Source: Leishmania mexicana MHOM/GT/2001/U1103
Lineage: Eukaryota > Euglenozoa > Kinetoplastea > Trypanosomatida > Trypanosomatidae
Assembly: GCF_000234665.1 (NCBI RefSeq)
Contig: NC_018331.1
Coordinates: 915,298 to 979,297 of the forward strand
Length of the DNA stretch: 64,000 bases
Direction of reading: 5' to 3'
Made by a program: the position numbers and the translations under genes. Shown piece after piece: positions 31,008-40,998 of the stretch (positions are counted from its first letter, which is position 1; the number at the start of each line of letters is the position of its first letter). The notes under the pieces were generated by a model, which was not told the DNA's origin, did not search any database, and saw nothing but the letters and a program-made list of their open reading frames with translations.

Positions 31008-33134
31008 CTACTGGGTGGCGGCGGCGTGCATGTGCAGGATTAGTGGCGGTGATGGCGGCAGGTGCACCTGACATGTGGAGGCACCCCCGCCGTCGGGGTT
31101 GGCGTTGCTGTGACGGGCCGGCGTGGGAGTTGCGCCAGGGGCGCCCGGAAGGGGACTGCTGTCCGCGCTGTGGGCGCCGCTGTTGTTGGTAAGATCAACA
31201 ATGTCCGCATCCTCCTCCCAAGCGGTGTTCTTCGCGGCAGCCGTGGCAGCGAGGAGGGCCGTGTCACCCACCTCGTTTCGCTTGGTAACCATCTGCGGTG
31301 TGGTTGTGTCCGAGGTCGCCGTCTCTGGCGTTTGTGCGATTGGTGCTTCCTGGGGCGCTGCATCCAAGTTCGCCTCGGCATCGATACCGCTAATCCACTC
31401 CGTGATTGAGGCCAACCTCTGCTCGAGCGCTGCGTGCCGCACCTCCCACGCCACTTTCTCGACCGCGTGGTCGGCAAGCAACTGCTCCAGTGCGTGGGAG
31501 AGAATGTTGCACTGCCGCTCTGCCTGAGTCGCCCGTGCCAGCGCCGCGTCGCACTGGGTCTGCAGAGCCGTCTCTTGCTCCTTTCCCAGCGGTGACGTGG
31601 TCTTCGCTACGCTGTGCACGTCGTGGATCTGAAAGAGCGCGCGCGCAGATGGTGGAGAGAAGGGGGAGGTGACAGTTCCCCCTGGAGATTGCCCGGCAGC
31701 GCGACGCGGCGCTGTCGTCTGCTCCTGCTTCAGCTGCAGTGACAAGGAGTCGGTGCGCCTCAGAGCACGCTCGGCTCTGCGGCAAGAACCCCCTGTAGCG
31801 TCCCTTTCCTCCGACCTGGCACTGCGCAGCCCCTGCGCAGTGGTGGACGCCTCGGGGCTGCGCGACGCGCACCGTCGAGCCGACAATGGAGGCTTCGATC
31901 CTGGCACGCTCACCACAGGTCGCTGCTTTCTCTGCGGCTGCCGCTGATTCCAGGCCGGACGAGTCACCTGTACTGGATGCGGATTCCATTGTGGGTGTGA
32001 GAGCTGGTTGTGCACAGACTCCGAGCGGATGCCGCTGAGGCTCCTGCACGCTGCTGCGCCGGGTGCCCCAGTCGATGCCGCTGTCGCACGACCCCAGAAG
32101 CTGTTCACCACCTCCCCTTCAGCTTCTTGCATTTGAGTATCCAATGGCGCGCACGCATCGCTGTGGTCAGGCCGCTCCGCGCTGAGAGACCGCCGACCCC
32201 GCGACACGCCAGAACAGCGGCCGTACTGCAGGCTGCTCCGCAGTGCTCCTCCCATCGCGTACAAGTCTGTAGATGGCGGTCGAGGATCGGGCGAAGGGGC
32301 GCGGGACCGCTGATGCGTTGCAGATCCAGCTGCTCGAACTCTTCGGTCACCAAGAGCGTCAGCTTGGGCTGACGCCGGCTCCGCCGCAGTTGCCGAGCTC
32401 GATCCCTTCACCGTGGAGGAGGCCGACATAAGCGACGGACTGCGCGACCGCGGCAGCCCTATCGATCGCTGGCCTACATTGCTTGAGCGTACCCCTGTCC
32501 CGTCAGCAAGCTCGACGCCGGGAGGCGAGAGCCGCCGAGGCAGTGGAGAACCTTCCCGATGGCCCACCGCACCAGGGTCCGCATCTTGCTCCGAGTGGCA
32601 AGCGCTGGCGCTGTGCTCCGGCGGTACACCCGCGCAACTCGCGCGCACACGCTGCACAAGCCGCTCCAGGAACTCCTCCTTCTGCAGAAGCAGGTCACCA
32701 GTGGGCAGGTTGGTTTGGAGCGCACCCGATCCAATCACAGACGACTTGGAAAGCGCATCGGCAGGCGTGGCTTGCGGAGCCCCACCCCTCTTCTGTGCCG
32801 TCTCCTCTACCTGAAAAAGTTCATTGCACAACTTGCCGTCATAGCTGCAACCGCTGCTCTCCCCCCACTCATGCCACGGAGGCGACTCCACCACTGCAGC
32901 AGTCCCGGTCCTGCATTCATGCACACAAAGCTCTGTAGCTGGCAACGGTGATGCCCCCTCAGTGGCGGCAAACGTCCCGGGCGATCGAGTAGCAGAATGA
33001 CGACGCTTCATGCTTGTGGAGGGCGAGTAGACGGTCACTTTCACCGCCGCATCGCCGCCGCTAGGGGAGCTGAGTGTTGGGATCTTGACCGACGGCGCGA
33101 CAGGCACGCGGTTCGGATCACGCGCCGCAAACAT
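31008..33134 (-). CDS. Low-complexity protein with C-terminal coiled coil (708 residues)
   Basis: Most of the protein is Ser/Pro/Ala/Arg-rich and predicted disordered, with many SP and RS-like pairs (for example GLPRSRSPSLMSASS), which suggests phosphorylation. One helical segment, about residues 515-590, reads as coiled coil (QCDAALARATQAERQCNILS onward to LASITEWISGID). Near residue 646, EEDADIVDLTNNSG resembles a SUMO-interacting motif. Trypanosomatid cytoskeletal and basal-body proteins often look like this, but nothing fixes a role. The ATG at 33134 starts a run without internal alternatives nearby. Coding is supported by length and direction only. Confidence 0.78.
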   Translation of the reverse strand: MFAARDPNRVPVAPSVKIPTLSSPSGGDAAVKVTVYSPSTSMKRRHSATRSPGTFAATEGASPLPATELCVHECRTGTAAVVESPPWHEWGESSGCSYDGKLCNELFQVEETAQKRGGAPQATPADALSKSSVIGSGALQTNLPTGDLLLQKEEFLERLVQRVRASCAGVPPEHSASACHSEQDADPGAVGHREGSPLPRRLSPPGVELADGTGVRSSNVGQRSIGLPRSRSPSLMSASSTVKGSSSATAAEPASAQADALGDRRVRAAGSATHQRSRAPSPDPRPPSTDLYAMGGALRSSLQYGRCSGVSRGRRSLSAERPDHSDACAPLDTQMQEAEGEVVNSFWGRATAASTGAPGAAACRSLSGIRSESVHNQLSHPQWNPHPVQVTRPAWNQRQPQRKQRPVVSVPGSKPPLSARRCASRSPEASTTAQGLRSARSEERDATGGSCRRAERALRRTDSLSLQLKQEQTTAPRRAAGQSPGGTVTSPFSPPSARALFQIHDVHSVAKTTSPLGKEQETALQTQCDAALARATQAERQCNILSHALEQLLADHAVEKVAWEVRHAALEQRLASITEWISGIDAEANLDAAPQEAPIAQTPETATSDTTTPQMVTKRNEVGDTALLAATAAAKNTAWEEDADIVDLTNNSGAHSADSSPLPGAPGATPTPARHSNANPDGGGASTCQVHLPPSPPLILHMHAAATQ

Positions 33135-34758
33135 CCCTCGGGTCCTCCCAGCAGTGATCTTCTAACGATCACTGGGTTTTTGTAAGCGAATGAGTGCCTC
33201 TGTGTGTGGCCTGTGGTTCAAGCACCTTTCCGGCTACTCCCTCCAAACCGTCCGCACAACACGACTGCGCTTCCCTCGCGCACACACACACACAAACACC
33301 AGTGGACAGAGAAAGACGGTAAGTGTGAACGAGGGAGGACACAGTGTGCACTACCGATCCTTTTGTGTTGTTGTTTGTTTTACTTCTATGATGGTGATGG
33401 AACGTGTATGGCGTGTGCGCTGTCGACGTGCTCGCAAGGTGTTCGAAAACACAAAAACAAAAGGATCTAAGCTGGGCTTTCCACGCGTTCCCCCTTTCTC
33501 TCACCACCCTCTCTCTGCCGCTGGCGCGCGCTCGTCAGTTGATAACGGCTGTGGAAAAGAAGGGAAGACGAGAGAGAGAGAGCAGGCGGGGAATAAAAAG
33601 AGAAAGGAGAGGCGCCTTTGTGCGTGTGTGTGCATGTGCTGCGCACGTGTGGAGAGAGTCTGAGGTCCCCACTTGCTGCAAAATGGGAGAATAGCGTGTC
33701 GGATAAGAGGACGAGGGGGAGGAGTGGCCACGGGAAAAGAGATGTGTCTATCGATCAATCTACTGCAGCGTCGCCCTTGCTCTCTCGCCCGCTACCCCCG
33801 TTGTGTGTTCCCTCTGGAATTGCTGCTGTCAGCGTCCGAAATGGTGGGCAGCGTCCAGATGAATGAAACCGCTGGATTAAGGTAAGACGCGCTGCTGCAG
33901 GTGCCACATACAGGGAGAAGAGCAGGCGCAACCGCGGCAACCGAAAGAGAGAGAGCGCAAGAGGGTGGGCAGAAATTAGTCGCTCTGTGCTAGCGAGGTG
34001 GGGGAGGGAGGGGGGCGAAAGGAGCATGATGTGCGTCTGGGTGCCTGTGTGTCAGTGAGGAAGACGCACTGGCGGTGTCGATCGCCGTTTCGTTGCTCTT
34101 TCTTCAACACTGAAAGAATGGCGAAGCAGATCGAGAGGGAGAGGCGCAGCCAGGCGCATGCGTGTGTCGCCTGAAAACCCTCCTGCTGACCCATCATGTG
34201 TGGTTAGTCCCCTCCCTGCAGATTATTCTCGCTGCCTGTGGGTGTGGTTGTTTTCTTTTGCTGCTGTTCAGTGCGTAGTAGATGAAAGCGAAGGTCTTCC
34301 TCCTGCAACGTGCAGCACAGTGCCGAAAGAATGGGGGGAGGGCAACAGAGGAGAGGGAAACCCGCGCGCCTGCCACGCACCCGCACACAAACCACGGTTC
34401 CACTTCTATCATCAAGGCGCCAGCGGACCTACCACAGAGAGAGAGACCGAGCAAGGAGGAAGCGGAGTAGACGGAGGACCACAATAACAAAGCGCGAGGG
34501 GCCACTGAGAACGTCGGAAACAAACAAAAGGGGAAAAGTCTAAGAGAGAATAGCGTGATAACCGGTAGTAGTACAGAGAGAGGGAGACAAGTCAAAAACA
34601 GATACGATGTCGAAACCCACAGTCACGCAGAGAGCGGCAGCGGTACAGAGCCGCAGTGAGTGAGACAGAGACACGCCCACGTGCATGTCGACAAGAGCGC
34701 ATACACATACGCACCACAACCCTGAAGAAAAAAAAACAGCTCGTCCGAACCTACGCAC
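33135..34758. other. Intergenic spacer
   Basis: Spacer between the PH-domain gene and the 708-residue gene. GA-rich and CT-rich low complexity with a CA tract on the + strand near 33280-33300 and an A-homopolymer near 34728-34737. No gene is supported. Confidence 0.6.
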
Positions 34759-36471
34759 TCAGTCAGGGATGAGGGCACCCCTTGCCATGTCATTACGGTG
34801 GATAAATCCCATCACATTATTCAACGCCTCAAACCACGTGTCGCATTTCTCTTTCAGCTCGGTCGCCAGCTGCAGCACCCGCTTCCTCGTCTCGATCAGC
34901 AGGACGTGGTATGTCTTAGGGAATCCGTCCTCGTCTACGCTCGACAGGTCCCGCGAGGTGACTTGGCAGATGTCGTCGAGGCGCACATTGCCGCAAAAGT
35001 GCGGGTTGTAGGTCTCGTAGCTGCTCCACACGAGAAGGTAGCTTTTCGTGTCGACCCAGAACCACCGCCGGTGCACCGAGTCGCCCTTGGATGTCCACTT
35101 GTAAAACCAATCGCCAGCGCGCAGTGTCTCGACACTCGTGCGCAGGTCTATCGTAGAGTGGGCATCCGGAAGACCAAGGGTGGGCTTGCGCTCCACTAGC
35201 GCAGGAGTCCGTGACAGTCTTGGTGAGCCCTGTGGCGGTAGCGCCGCGGACTTTGAACGGGACCGTCGTGAGGTGCCTCCCTGCGAGGAGGGTGACGGCG
35301 GTGCCTCCCCAGTCGCAGAGCCCATGTGCACAACAGGTGGTGCGTAGGCCTCTCCGCGCTGACGTGCGTGGTAACGTCCCCGCCGACCAGAGCGTCGCTC
35401 TCTGTTGATCGGCCCATCCTCGTCCCGGCCCGCCCCCTTGCGCCGTCGTGAATCTGCTCGCCGCTGGTGGTTGGCATCGCGGGGTGAAGGTTCTCCAACG
35501 CCAGAGAGCCCGTGTCGCTCGGGTGGGAGACTCACGATCTCACTTTCGTCGTCGTCGTAATCGTTGCCGCGTTGAGCGCCGTGTCCGCGATGGTGCTGCG
35601 ATCGGTGACAAGACGAGCGGCGGTGATCGTCGCGGCCGCCTCTAGATTTGCGGGATGGCCACTTCATGCGTGGCTCCGTGGCTAGCCCATCACCCCCCTG
35701 TGAGAGATAGTTCGTGCCGCGTTGATTCCAAGCCATGGGTGAAGTGCGCGTACTTGTGCAGCTGCGGTCGCTCCAGGTATTCATGCCCGTCGGCGCCACC
35801 GAGAGCGGATGCACGTGTGGAAAAGATGTCTGCCAGTCCCACGGTGCCTTGATTGGTGCCCGCTCAGGCCACAGAGGATTGTGTGGAACAGAGCGCGAAC
35901 GCGGAATGTAGAGTGGTGGTGACAAAGGTCCGATGGGGCGCGCGCGCTCCCTCGATCCAGAAAACCACCCGGACGCTGTTGATCCGGGAACTGGCGATCG
36001 CCACGAATCTGTGCGTCGTCGCGAGGCCGAGTTCGGGGTGCTGTAGGCTAGTGATGGGATGCGGCCGGGAGACTGGAAGCGCAACCCTCCATTTAGCATT
36101 GCCTTTGGATTTGGTGACGTGAGTGGCGGCATGGCTGCTGCCGCTGACCTGCCCCGCGGCACACTTTGCCGCCGGTCCGACGGCGCGGTTGATGCTCCTG
36201 GCGAAGAGCGGGCAAACGGCAGCGTCGATGTTGGTGCCGCTACCGTTGGCGCCGTCTGCGCCGCTGCCGACATCCTCGGGCTACCCGCCGTTTGCGTGCC
36301 CGTGGAAGAACCGCGGCGCTTGAAAGGCGTGGGTGGCGGCGGCGACATCACGCCGTTGGCGTACTCGCGCGATGGCGGGGCCGCTACTGGCTCATAGAAC
36401 GTACCTAGCACACCACGGCGCCGCCGTCCCTCTAAAATGCGCGACAGGTGCGCCTCGTGTAAGCTGTCCAT
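34759..36471 (-). CDS. PH-domain protein with long disordered N-terminus (570 residues)
   Basis: Residues 1-430 are Arg/Ser/Pro-rich and probably disordered, with basic clusters (for example RRSGRRGRYHARQRG) and an acidic YDDDESEIVSL segment. Residues about 440-555 form a pleckstrin-homology-like domain: LRAGDWFYKWTSKGDSVHRR, the strand RRWFWVDTKSYLLVWSSYE, then KTYHVLLIETRKRVLQLATE and the C-terminal helix KEKCDTWFEALNNVM, which includes the hallmark tryptophan. PH domains bind phosphoinositides or proteins, and this one resembles the type found in cortical or cytoskeletal anchors. Protein partners and membrane target are unknown. Confidence 0.82.
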   Translation of the reverse strand: MDSLHEAHLSRILEGRRRRGVLGTFYEPVAAPPSREYANGVMSPPPPTPFKRRGSSTGTQTAGSPRMSAAAQTAPTVAAPTSTLPFARSSPGASTAPSDRRQSVPRGRSAAAAMPPLTSPNPKAMLNGGLRFQSPGRIPSLAYSTPNSASRRRTDSWRSPVPGSTASGWFSGSRERARPIGPLSPPLYIPRSRSVPHNPLWPERAPIKAPWDWQTSFPHVHPLSVAPTGMNTWSDRSCTSTRTSPMAWNQRGTNYLSQGGDGLATEPRMKWPSRKSRGGRDDHRRSSCHRSQHHRGHGAQRGNDYDDDESEIVSLPPERHGLSGVGEPSPRDANHQRRADSRRRKGAGRDEDGPINRERRSGRRGRYHARQRGEAYAPPVVHMGSATGEAPPSPSSQGGTSRRSRSKSAALPPQGSPRLSRTPALVERKPTLGLPDAHSTIDLRTSVETLRAGDWFYKWTSKGDSVHRRWFWVDTKSYLLVWSSYETYNPHFCGNVRLDDICQVTSRDLSSVDEDGFPKTYHVLLIETRKRVLQLATELKEKCDTWFEALNNVMGFIHRNDMARGALIPD

Positions 36472-38660
36472 TCTCGACTAAACACAACTGTGCCTCCTCC
36501 CTCCCCCTGCCCCGTGTCTGAGTGTGAGAGCAGAGTCTGTGTAAGTCTCTCCTCACCAACCCTAATGTGCAAGGAATTATCAATGAATCAGGTGCATGCG
36601 GCGCGGAGTGCTTGATCGTGTGGAAAACCCCACACACAAACAAGAAAGGAATACGATCTATGAAAGGGCAGGGACAGGGCAGATAACGGGGAGAGGTGTG
36701 GTGCTGTACAGGGAAAAGAAAAGGAGGCAGATGAATACAAAAGGGTGCAGAGGGAGAATAAAGGAAGAAGGGGGAGCTCAGACACGAACTGGCAGAGCGA
36801 CAGAGCCTTCAGCGAAGAGAGACCACAACAACTCATCACTTCTTTTTGTTTTTCTCTGACCTGTGTCCCTTTCTGCCATAGAACGCATGTTAAACGCCAC
36901 TCCACCCCCGGCCCGGTCACACAGGCCCATCATCGCGCGGCACCAGGCACCGGGAGACACACGCCCTGCAGCAGTGCGCTGCCACAGTCGCCGGAGCACA
37001 GCCCCTGCCTCAAACGCTACCCACCCACTCGCCTTCAAGATTGCCTCGCAGCCGCGCCCATGGTGCCCGCCGCCACCGGGTGCACCCCCGCGGGGTCGCA
37101 TGAAGGCCCCCCACCAGCACCCAGCGAGCGCCGGGCGGGATACCCGCGAGTCACGCTGACGCTCGGGCCCATCGTGTGGGCGGCACAAGCGCCTTCACAG
37201 TCGCAGGCCGCTCCAGCAGCACGCCGTTCAGGGCCTGAGTGCCAACATGAGTCTCGCTGGGCTCCCCCGTGGGGTGGGCACACGACCCTGTCACCACCAG
37301 AAGCGGTGCCGCATTTCGCAGGGCCCAGGGGGTGGGGGGCTGCCCGACTTTCGACACAGAGTGGGGGAGGGGGGAGGAACGGGACCGCGAGACGCCACGC
37401 ACGGAGGTGTCTGGCCCCCGCCCCAATCATCATCAAGGAGCGCAAAGAAACAAGGAAGACATGCTCCCGGAGAGGTAAAGCACACAACAGACACGGCGGA
37501 GAGAGAGTCAACAACGCCAAAAAGGCTATGATGGCGGCAAAAAGAAACAGAGTACCACGTGGAGTGAGGAGGAGAAGGGGGAGAGCAGACTTGCGTGTAG
37601 ATTTGTGTTGTGAGGGGCTGCCGTGCCGAGCAATTTCCAAAAAAAAAGTTTGGCGGCTGTGCGGATGGAAGAACCAACGAAAGGGGCCCTCATGGAGAGA
37701 GAGAGACGGGAAAAGAAGAGGGGAAGGAAAGGGGGGCTGCGCTGTCGTCCACGTTTTATTCGCCAACCCCCACGGTTTCTCTCTTACTCTCTCGCCTCCC
37801 TTCTGTGCAACCGGCGTAAACCCACGCGTGTGTGCGCACCGACGGAGAAAGATTTACAAACCGCCCTCCTGGTATCGGAGTCGCAGTGTGGGGAGAAGTG
37901 TGTGGGCAGAGGCGGCGAACACGCATGCGGGTTGTGGTTGCTTTCCGTCCCTCAGTGTATACCGCCACGGTGGGTCACGCGCACGGGAGAGAAAGTCGAT
38001 AAGAAACAAAGAAGGGAAGGGCACGCTGGGGAGAAGAATAGAAAAGCTATAAAGAAAAAGAAGGGCGCATGTGCCGCTATGATGCACATCAACTCATTAG
38101 GCGATCCGTGTCAGCCCCATCTGACCTTCATGCACCACCTACCGCCTTGAGCTACCTCCACCACACGCTGTGACGAGAACCTGCAGGTCGCTAAGTGTGC
38201 CTAGACAGGAGAAGAAGCACAGGCGAGTAGCAAATCAAGAGAGACCTCTCACTCTCACTCTCTCTCGTGTCGGATGCAATGGCCGTGGGTGCGACGGTGT
38301 TCTGAGCCGTGCTTTCCCTCTCTTGGCTCTTATGTTGCGCAGGCCTCTGTGATAGCGCCGCGCCAGGCAGCAACAAAATTCGCTTCGCAAAAATAAAAGA
38401 CCAAAACGCCTCATCCTGTTCAAGTGGTGCATATACGCGACAGACGTGAAGGCAACAATGAAAAGGAAAGGCGAGTACGACACACGACTCTCCATCCCCC
38501 AGTCTATGGCACCCCAAGCACATGCACACACACACACACACATACACACACAAACATGTGATTGTTCCCACGATATTGATGCACTCCGGCGCACCTGATT
38601 GATCATCCATGTCCACACGCAACTCGAGCTCATGAGAGCCCAAATCCCACAGCCACGCTG
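36472..38660. other. Intergenic spacer (2.2 kb)
   Basis: Spacer between the acyl-CoA oxidase-like gene and the PH-domain gene. It contains a SIDER-like block (listed separately) that is compositionally different from the surrounding GA/CT-rich DNA, and a CA tract near 38525-38550. A 435-codon frame on the + strand (36745-38052) runs through the block and is treated as spurious. Confidence 0.6.
36881..37440. mobile_element. Probable SIDER-like degenerate retroposon
   Basis: A block of about 560 bp, GC-rich and free of the simple repeats around it, followed by A-rich sequence (near 37436-37460). Its size, intergenic position in a probable 3' UTR, and motifs such as CGGGATACCCGCGAGTCACG resemble Leishmania SIDER elements, truncated relatives of ingi/L1Tc retroposons that affect mRNA stability. 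The assignment is from remembered family character, not alignment, and boundaries are approximate. Confidence 0.42.
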
Positions 38661-40958
38661 CTACGGCGACTTGCGGAGCGCGTACGACGGCTCGTCGGCA
38701 AGACCGTGGAACAAGTCAAACTCCTCCGGCGACTCACGTATCGCCTCCTGCGCCGCCTTGGCATTTTCAGCCCCGCGGCGGCCCTTGGACGACGAAGCGT
38801 TCGTGGCGTCATGCAGGGTCAGCCGATCCCCGCGCTCAATGTGCGTGTTCGTTCCTGGGATGGTCCAGTACGCCTCCATGTACGTCGCCGAGCGGCACGG
38901 CGCACGAGCAAACTCTGGCACTTGCATCGCTTCCACGAGATGCACACACTGCGGCGCGAGCACTGTCACGATGTTGTCGATATGGCTTGCGAGGGTCTCT
39001 GCCTTGCCTGGGCTCAGCATCTTCGACGACAGCAAAAAGTCCAACCGGTCCATCTGCCGCGTCAAGGCGTAGATCCAGGCAATGTCGCGCAGGATCTTGC
39101 GTCCACGCGGGTCGCTGCACTTCTCGGTCTCCTTCATCATCACGTCAAGGTAATACACCTCCATGAACGCCTCACCGCAGTGCACAACGGTGCGGTGGCG
39201 GAACATCACCCAGTCATACCACTCATGCTCACTGCCACCCTTTCGCCGCTCTAGCTCGCGCGACTGTTGCAGACGCTTCTTGAGACTGTAGTGCTTGTGG
39301 CTGAAGAAGATCAGATGGCGTCCGAGATCAGCAATGCGAGGCGAGTACAGTGGGTTCTTCAAAAAGCGATTGAGCGCTGGAAACGCCGGCTGCAGAAGAC
39401 TTGTCAGCCACCAGCCCCAGTGCGTTGTCCCGATGTTCTTAGTTACCGACTGGAAGGCAACCTCGCGAATCAAGGCAGAGGTATCAAGGCCCTCTTGCCG
39501 GAGATGCACAAGAGTTACAGCAGCATCTTTCCCTGTGCTAGCGAAAGAGCCATGCAGACCCATCGTCTTGTCGGCAAACGTCTGTAAGTCGAGCAGGTTC
39601 TCCTGTAGGAAGTGAACCGTGCCGGCGAGACGCATGTGGTCCTCGTACGACGGCGACCCGGAAGGGTCCGTGAATACTGGCAGGAGTCGCTGCCACGCAA
39701 CCAGGTGCACATACGACTTTGCCAACATGCTCACAAGCGGTGACTGGATGTGTTGGAGGCCTAGAAAGGGGTAGTTACGGCGATAGTCGGGCCCTACTAC
39801 GCACTTGTCGGCCGTGTAGGTCACCACGTCAGTAAGAAACTTCTTCGTCACGCCAATGTAAATGGCCCCGGTGGCGATGCGGCGGCGGGTGCGCAGCACC
39901 TCTGTTGCTGGTTCCTGAGTCTCCTGTCCAGCCACGTACCCCACCTTTGACTCGCTCGTGATACAGTACGGGTCGAGCAAGTGATCGCACGGGATTCGTA
40001 CGTCCTCGAAGTGCAGCACGGCCACCCCACAGCCAGCCATGGTGGTGTTCTCGCCCGTGATAGGGCGCACCGATACCCCCCGACGAAGTTGCCCCGACGC
40101 ACTGAGCAAGTCACCTTCTCGAAGTTGGACCAAAAAGAGGTGTGTGCCGTTGTGCTCCTTCTTGTTGAGGGTGAGGGTGGCGCTCACCAGGGCCCACTGC
40201 GCGCAGGCCGCAGCAACCACGCCAAACTTGCCCGTGCCACGAAGCACAAAGCACCGCTCGTGCACGTCGTAGCGCGCCTCCGTGTTCAGCGGGGTGCCCT
40301 CTGCGATAAGCTCTTGGTCAGCAATGCAACCAATAGTCGCGGCACTGTCAACACCCGCAAGTACGGCGTCCCGAACACTCTTCTTCGCGTGAGTCGCCAC
40401 TAGCCCGGCAAAGGTGTAGTGCTCAGCCGCCAGTACCGCCAGCACCGGGTTGACCGCGGCAAGGACTTCGTAGTAGGACGCCAGCCGTCGCGGTGTGGAG
40501 CGGACCTGCGCAAACGAGACAAGTTCCTGCCGGCACAGCGACCGCAATGTCTGGAGTATCTGAGGCAGCTGCAGTCCTGTGTCTTCCTCCCGCTGGGTGA
40601 AGTTCGAAGGGGGAGGTGGAAGCAGCTTTGCCAGCGCCTCGCGCACGTCCTCCTTGAAGTCGACGTCGACTCCCTCGCAGATAAAGCGAAAGGTCGGTTC
40701 CTCGAAGGCAGTCTCGATCACGTATCTCTCGCGAGCTGGGTTCACCTCAAACAGGCGCGGTTCCGTGGGTCGCGCAAAGTGGCGGCGAGGAGCGAGATGG
40801 GCCGACAACCGCGCCGGCATACCACCGACTGGGAAAAAGACCAAGCAAGAGGACGTAAGGAGCATCCGCCTTGACAACCATCTGGACGATGACACTTCTG
40901 GGGGAGCACCGGCGATCATTACGGACCGCCCCGATCCGGAGCTTCCCATGTGGCGCAT
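38661..40958 (-). CDS. Acyl-CoA oxidase/dehydrogenase-family protein, atypical
   Basis: The 765-residue product has the acyl-CoA oxidase core. A middle beta domain contains HNGTHLFLVQLREGD followed by GVSVRPITGENTTMAGCG and HFEDVRIPCDHLLDPY, and the FAD-side helices include RTRRRIATGAIYIGV and the R-N-Y-P-F-L-GLQHIQSPL region, as in peroxisomal ACOX. ACOX enzymes oxidise acyl-CoA to trans-2-enoyl-CoA with O2. Oddities: I do not see the family's usual CGG-GY-type loop carrying the catalytic glutamate; the expected place reads IREVAFQSVTKNIGTTHWGW. The protein ends RKSP, not a PTS1 signal. The N-terminus around M47 (MPARLSAHLAPRRHFARP) looks like a mitochondrial leader. It may be an inactive or repurposed paralogue. 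Confidence 0.75.
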   Translation of the reverse strand: MRHMGSSGSGRSVMIAGAPPEVSSSRWLSRRMLLTSSCLVFFPVGGMPARLSAHLAPRRHFARPTEPRLFEVNPARERYVIETAFEEPTFRFICEGVDVDFKEDVREALAKLLPPPPSNFTQREEDTGLQLPQILQTLRSLCRQELVSFAQVRSTPRRLASYYEVLAAVNPVLAVLAAEHYTFAGLVATHAKKSVRDAVLAGVDSAATIGCIADQELIAEGTPLNTEARYDVHERCFVLRGTGKFGVVAAACAQWALVSATLTLNKKEHNGTHLFLVQLREGDLLSASGQLRRGVSVRPITGENTTMAGCGVAVLHFEDVRIPCDHLLDPYCITSESKVGYVAGQETQEPATEVLRTRRRIATGAIYIGVTKKFLTDVVTYTADKCVVGPDYRRNYPFLGLQHIQSPLVSMLAKSYVHLVAWQRLLPVFTDPSGSPSYEDHMRLAGTVHFLQENLLDLQTFADKTMGLHGSFASTGKDAAVTLVHLRQEGLDTSALIREVAFQSVTKNIGTTHWGWWLTSLLQPAFPALNRFLKNPLYSPRIADLGRHLIFFSHKHYSLKKRLQQSRELERRKGGSEHEWYDWVMFRHRTVVHCGEAFMEVYYLDVMMKETEKCSDPRGRKILRDIAWIYALTRQMDRLDFLLSSKMLSPGKAETLASHIDNIVTVLAPQCVHLVEAMQVPEFARAPCRSATYMEAYWTIPGTNTHIERGDRLTLHDATNASSSKGRRGAENAKAAQEAIRESPEEFDLFHGLADEPSYALRKSP

Positions 40959-40998
40959 ATTTTTTCAGCACCCTGTGTGTGTGTGTGTGTGTGTCTGT
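40959..40998 (-). promoter_or_regulatory. CA tract and candidate trans-splice acceptor of the oxidase-like gene
   Basis: A TG tract on the + strand reads as (CA)n on the transcribed strand and ends in AG at 40974-40973. Splicing there would leave a 14-nt, A-rich 5' UTR before the ATG at 40958. Use of this site is inferred. Confidence 0.4.

Noticed and set aside
36745..38052. 435-codon frame on the + strand
   Set aside because: It is antisense to every gene of the cluster, composed of low-complexity basic sequence, and passes through the SIDER-like block.
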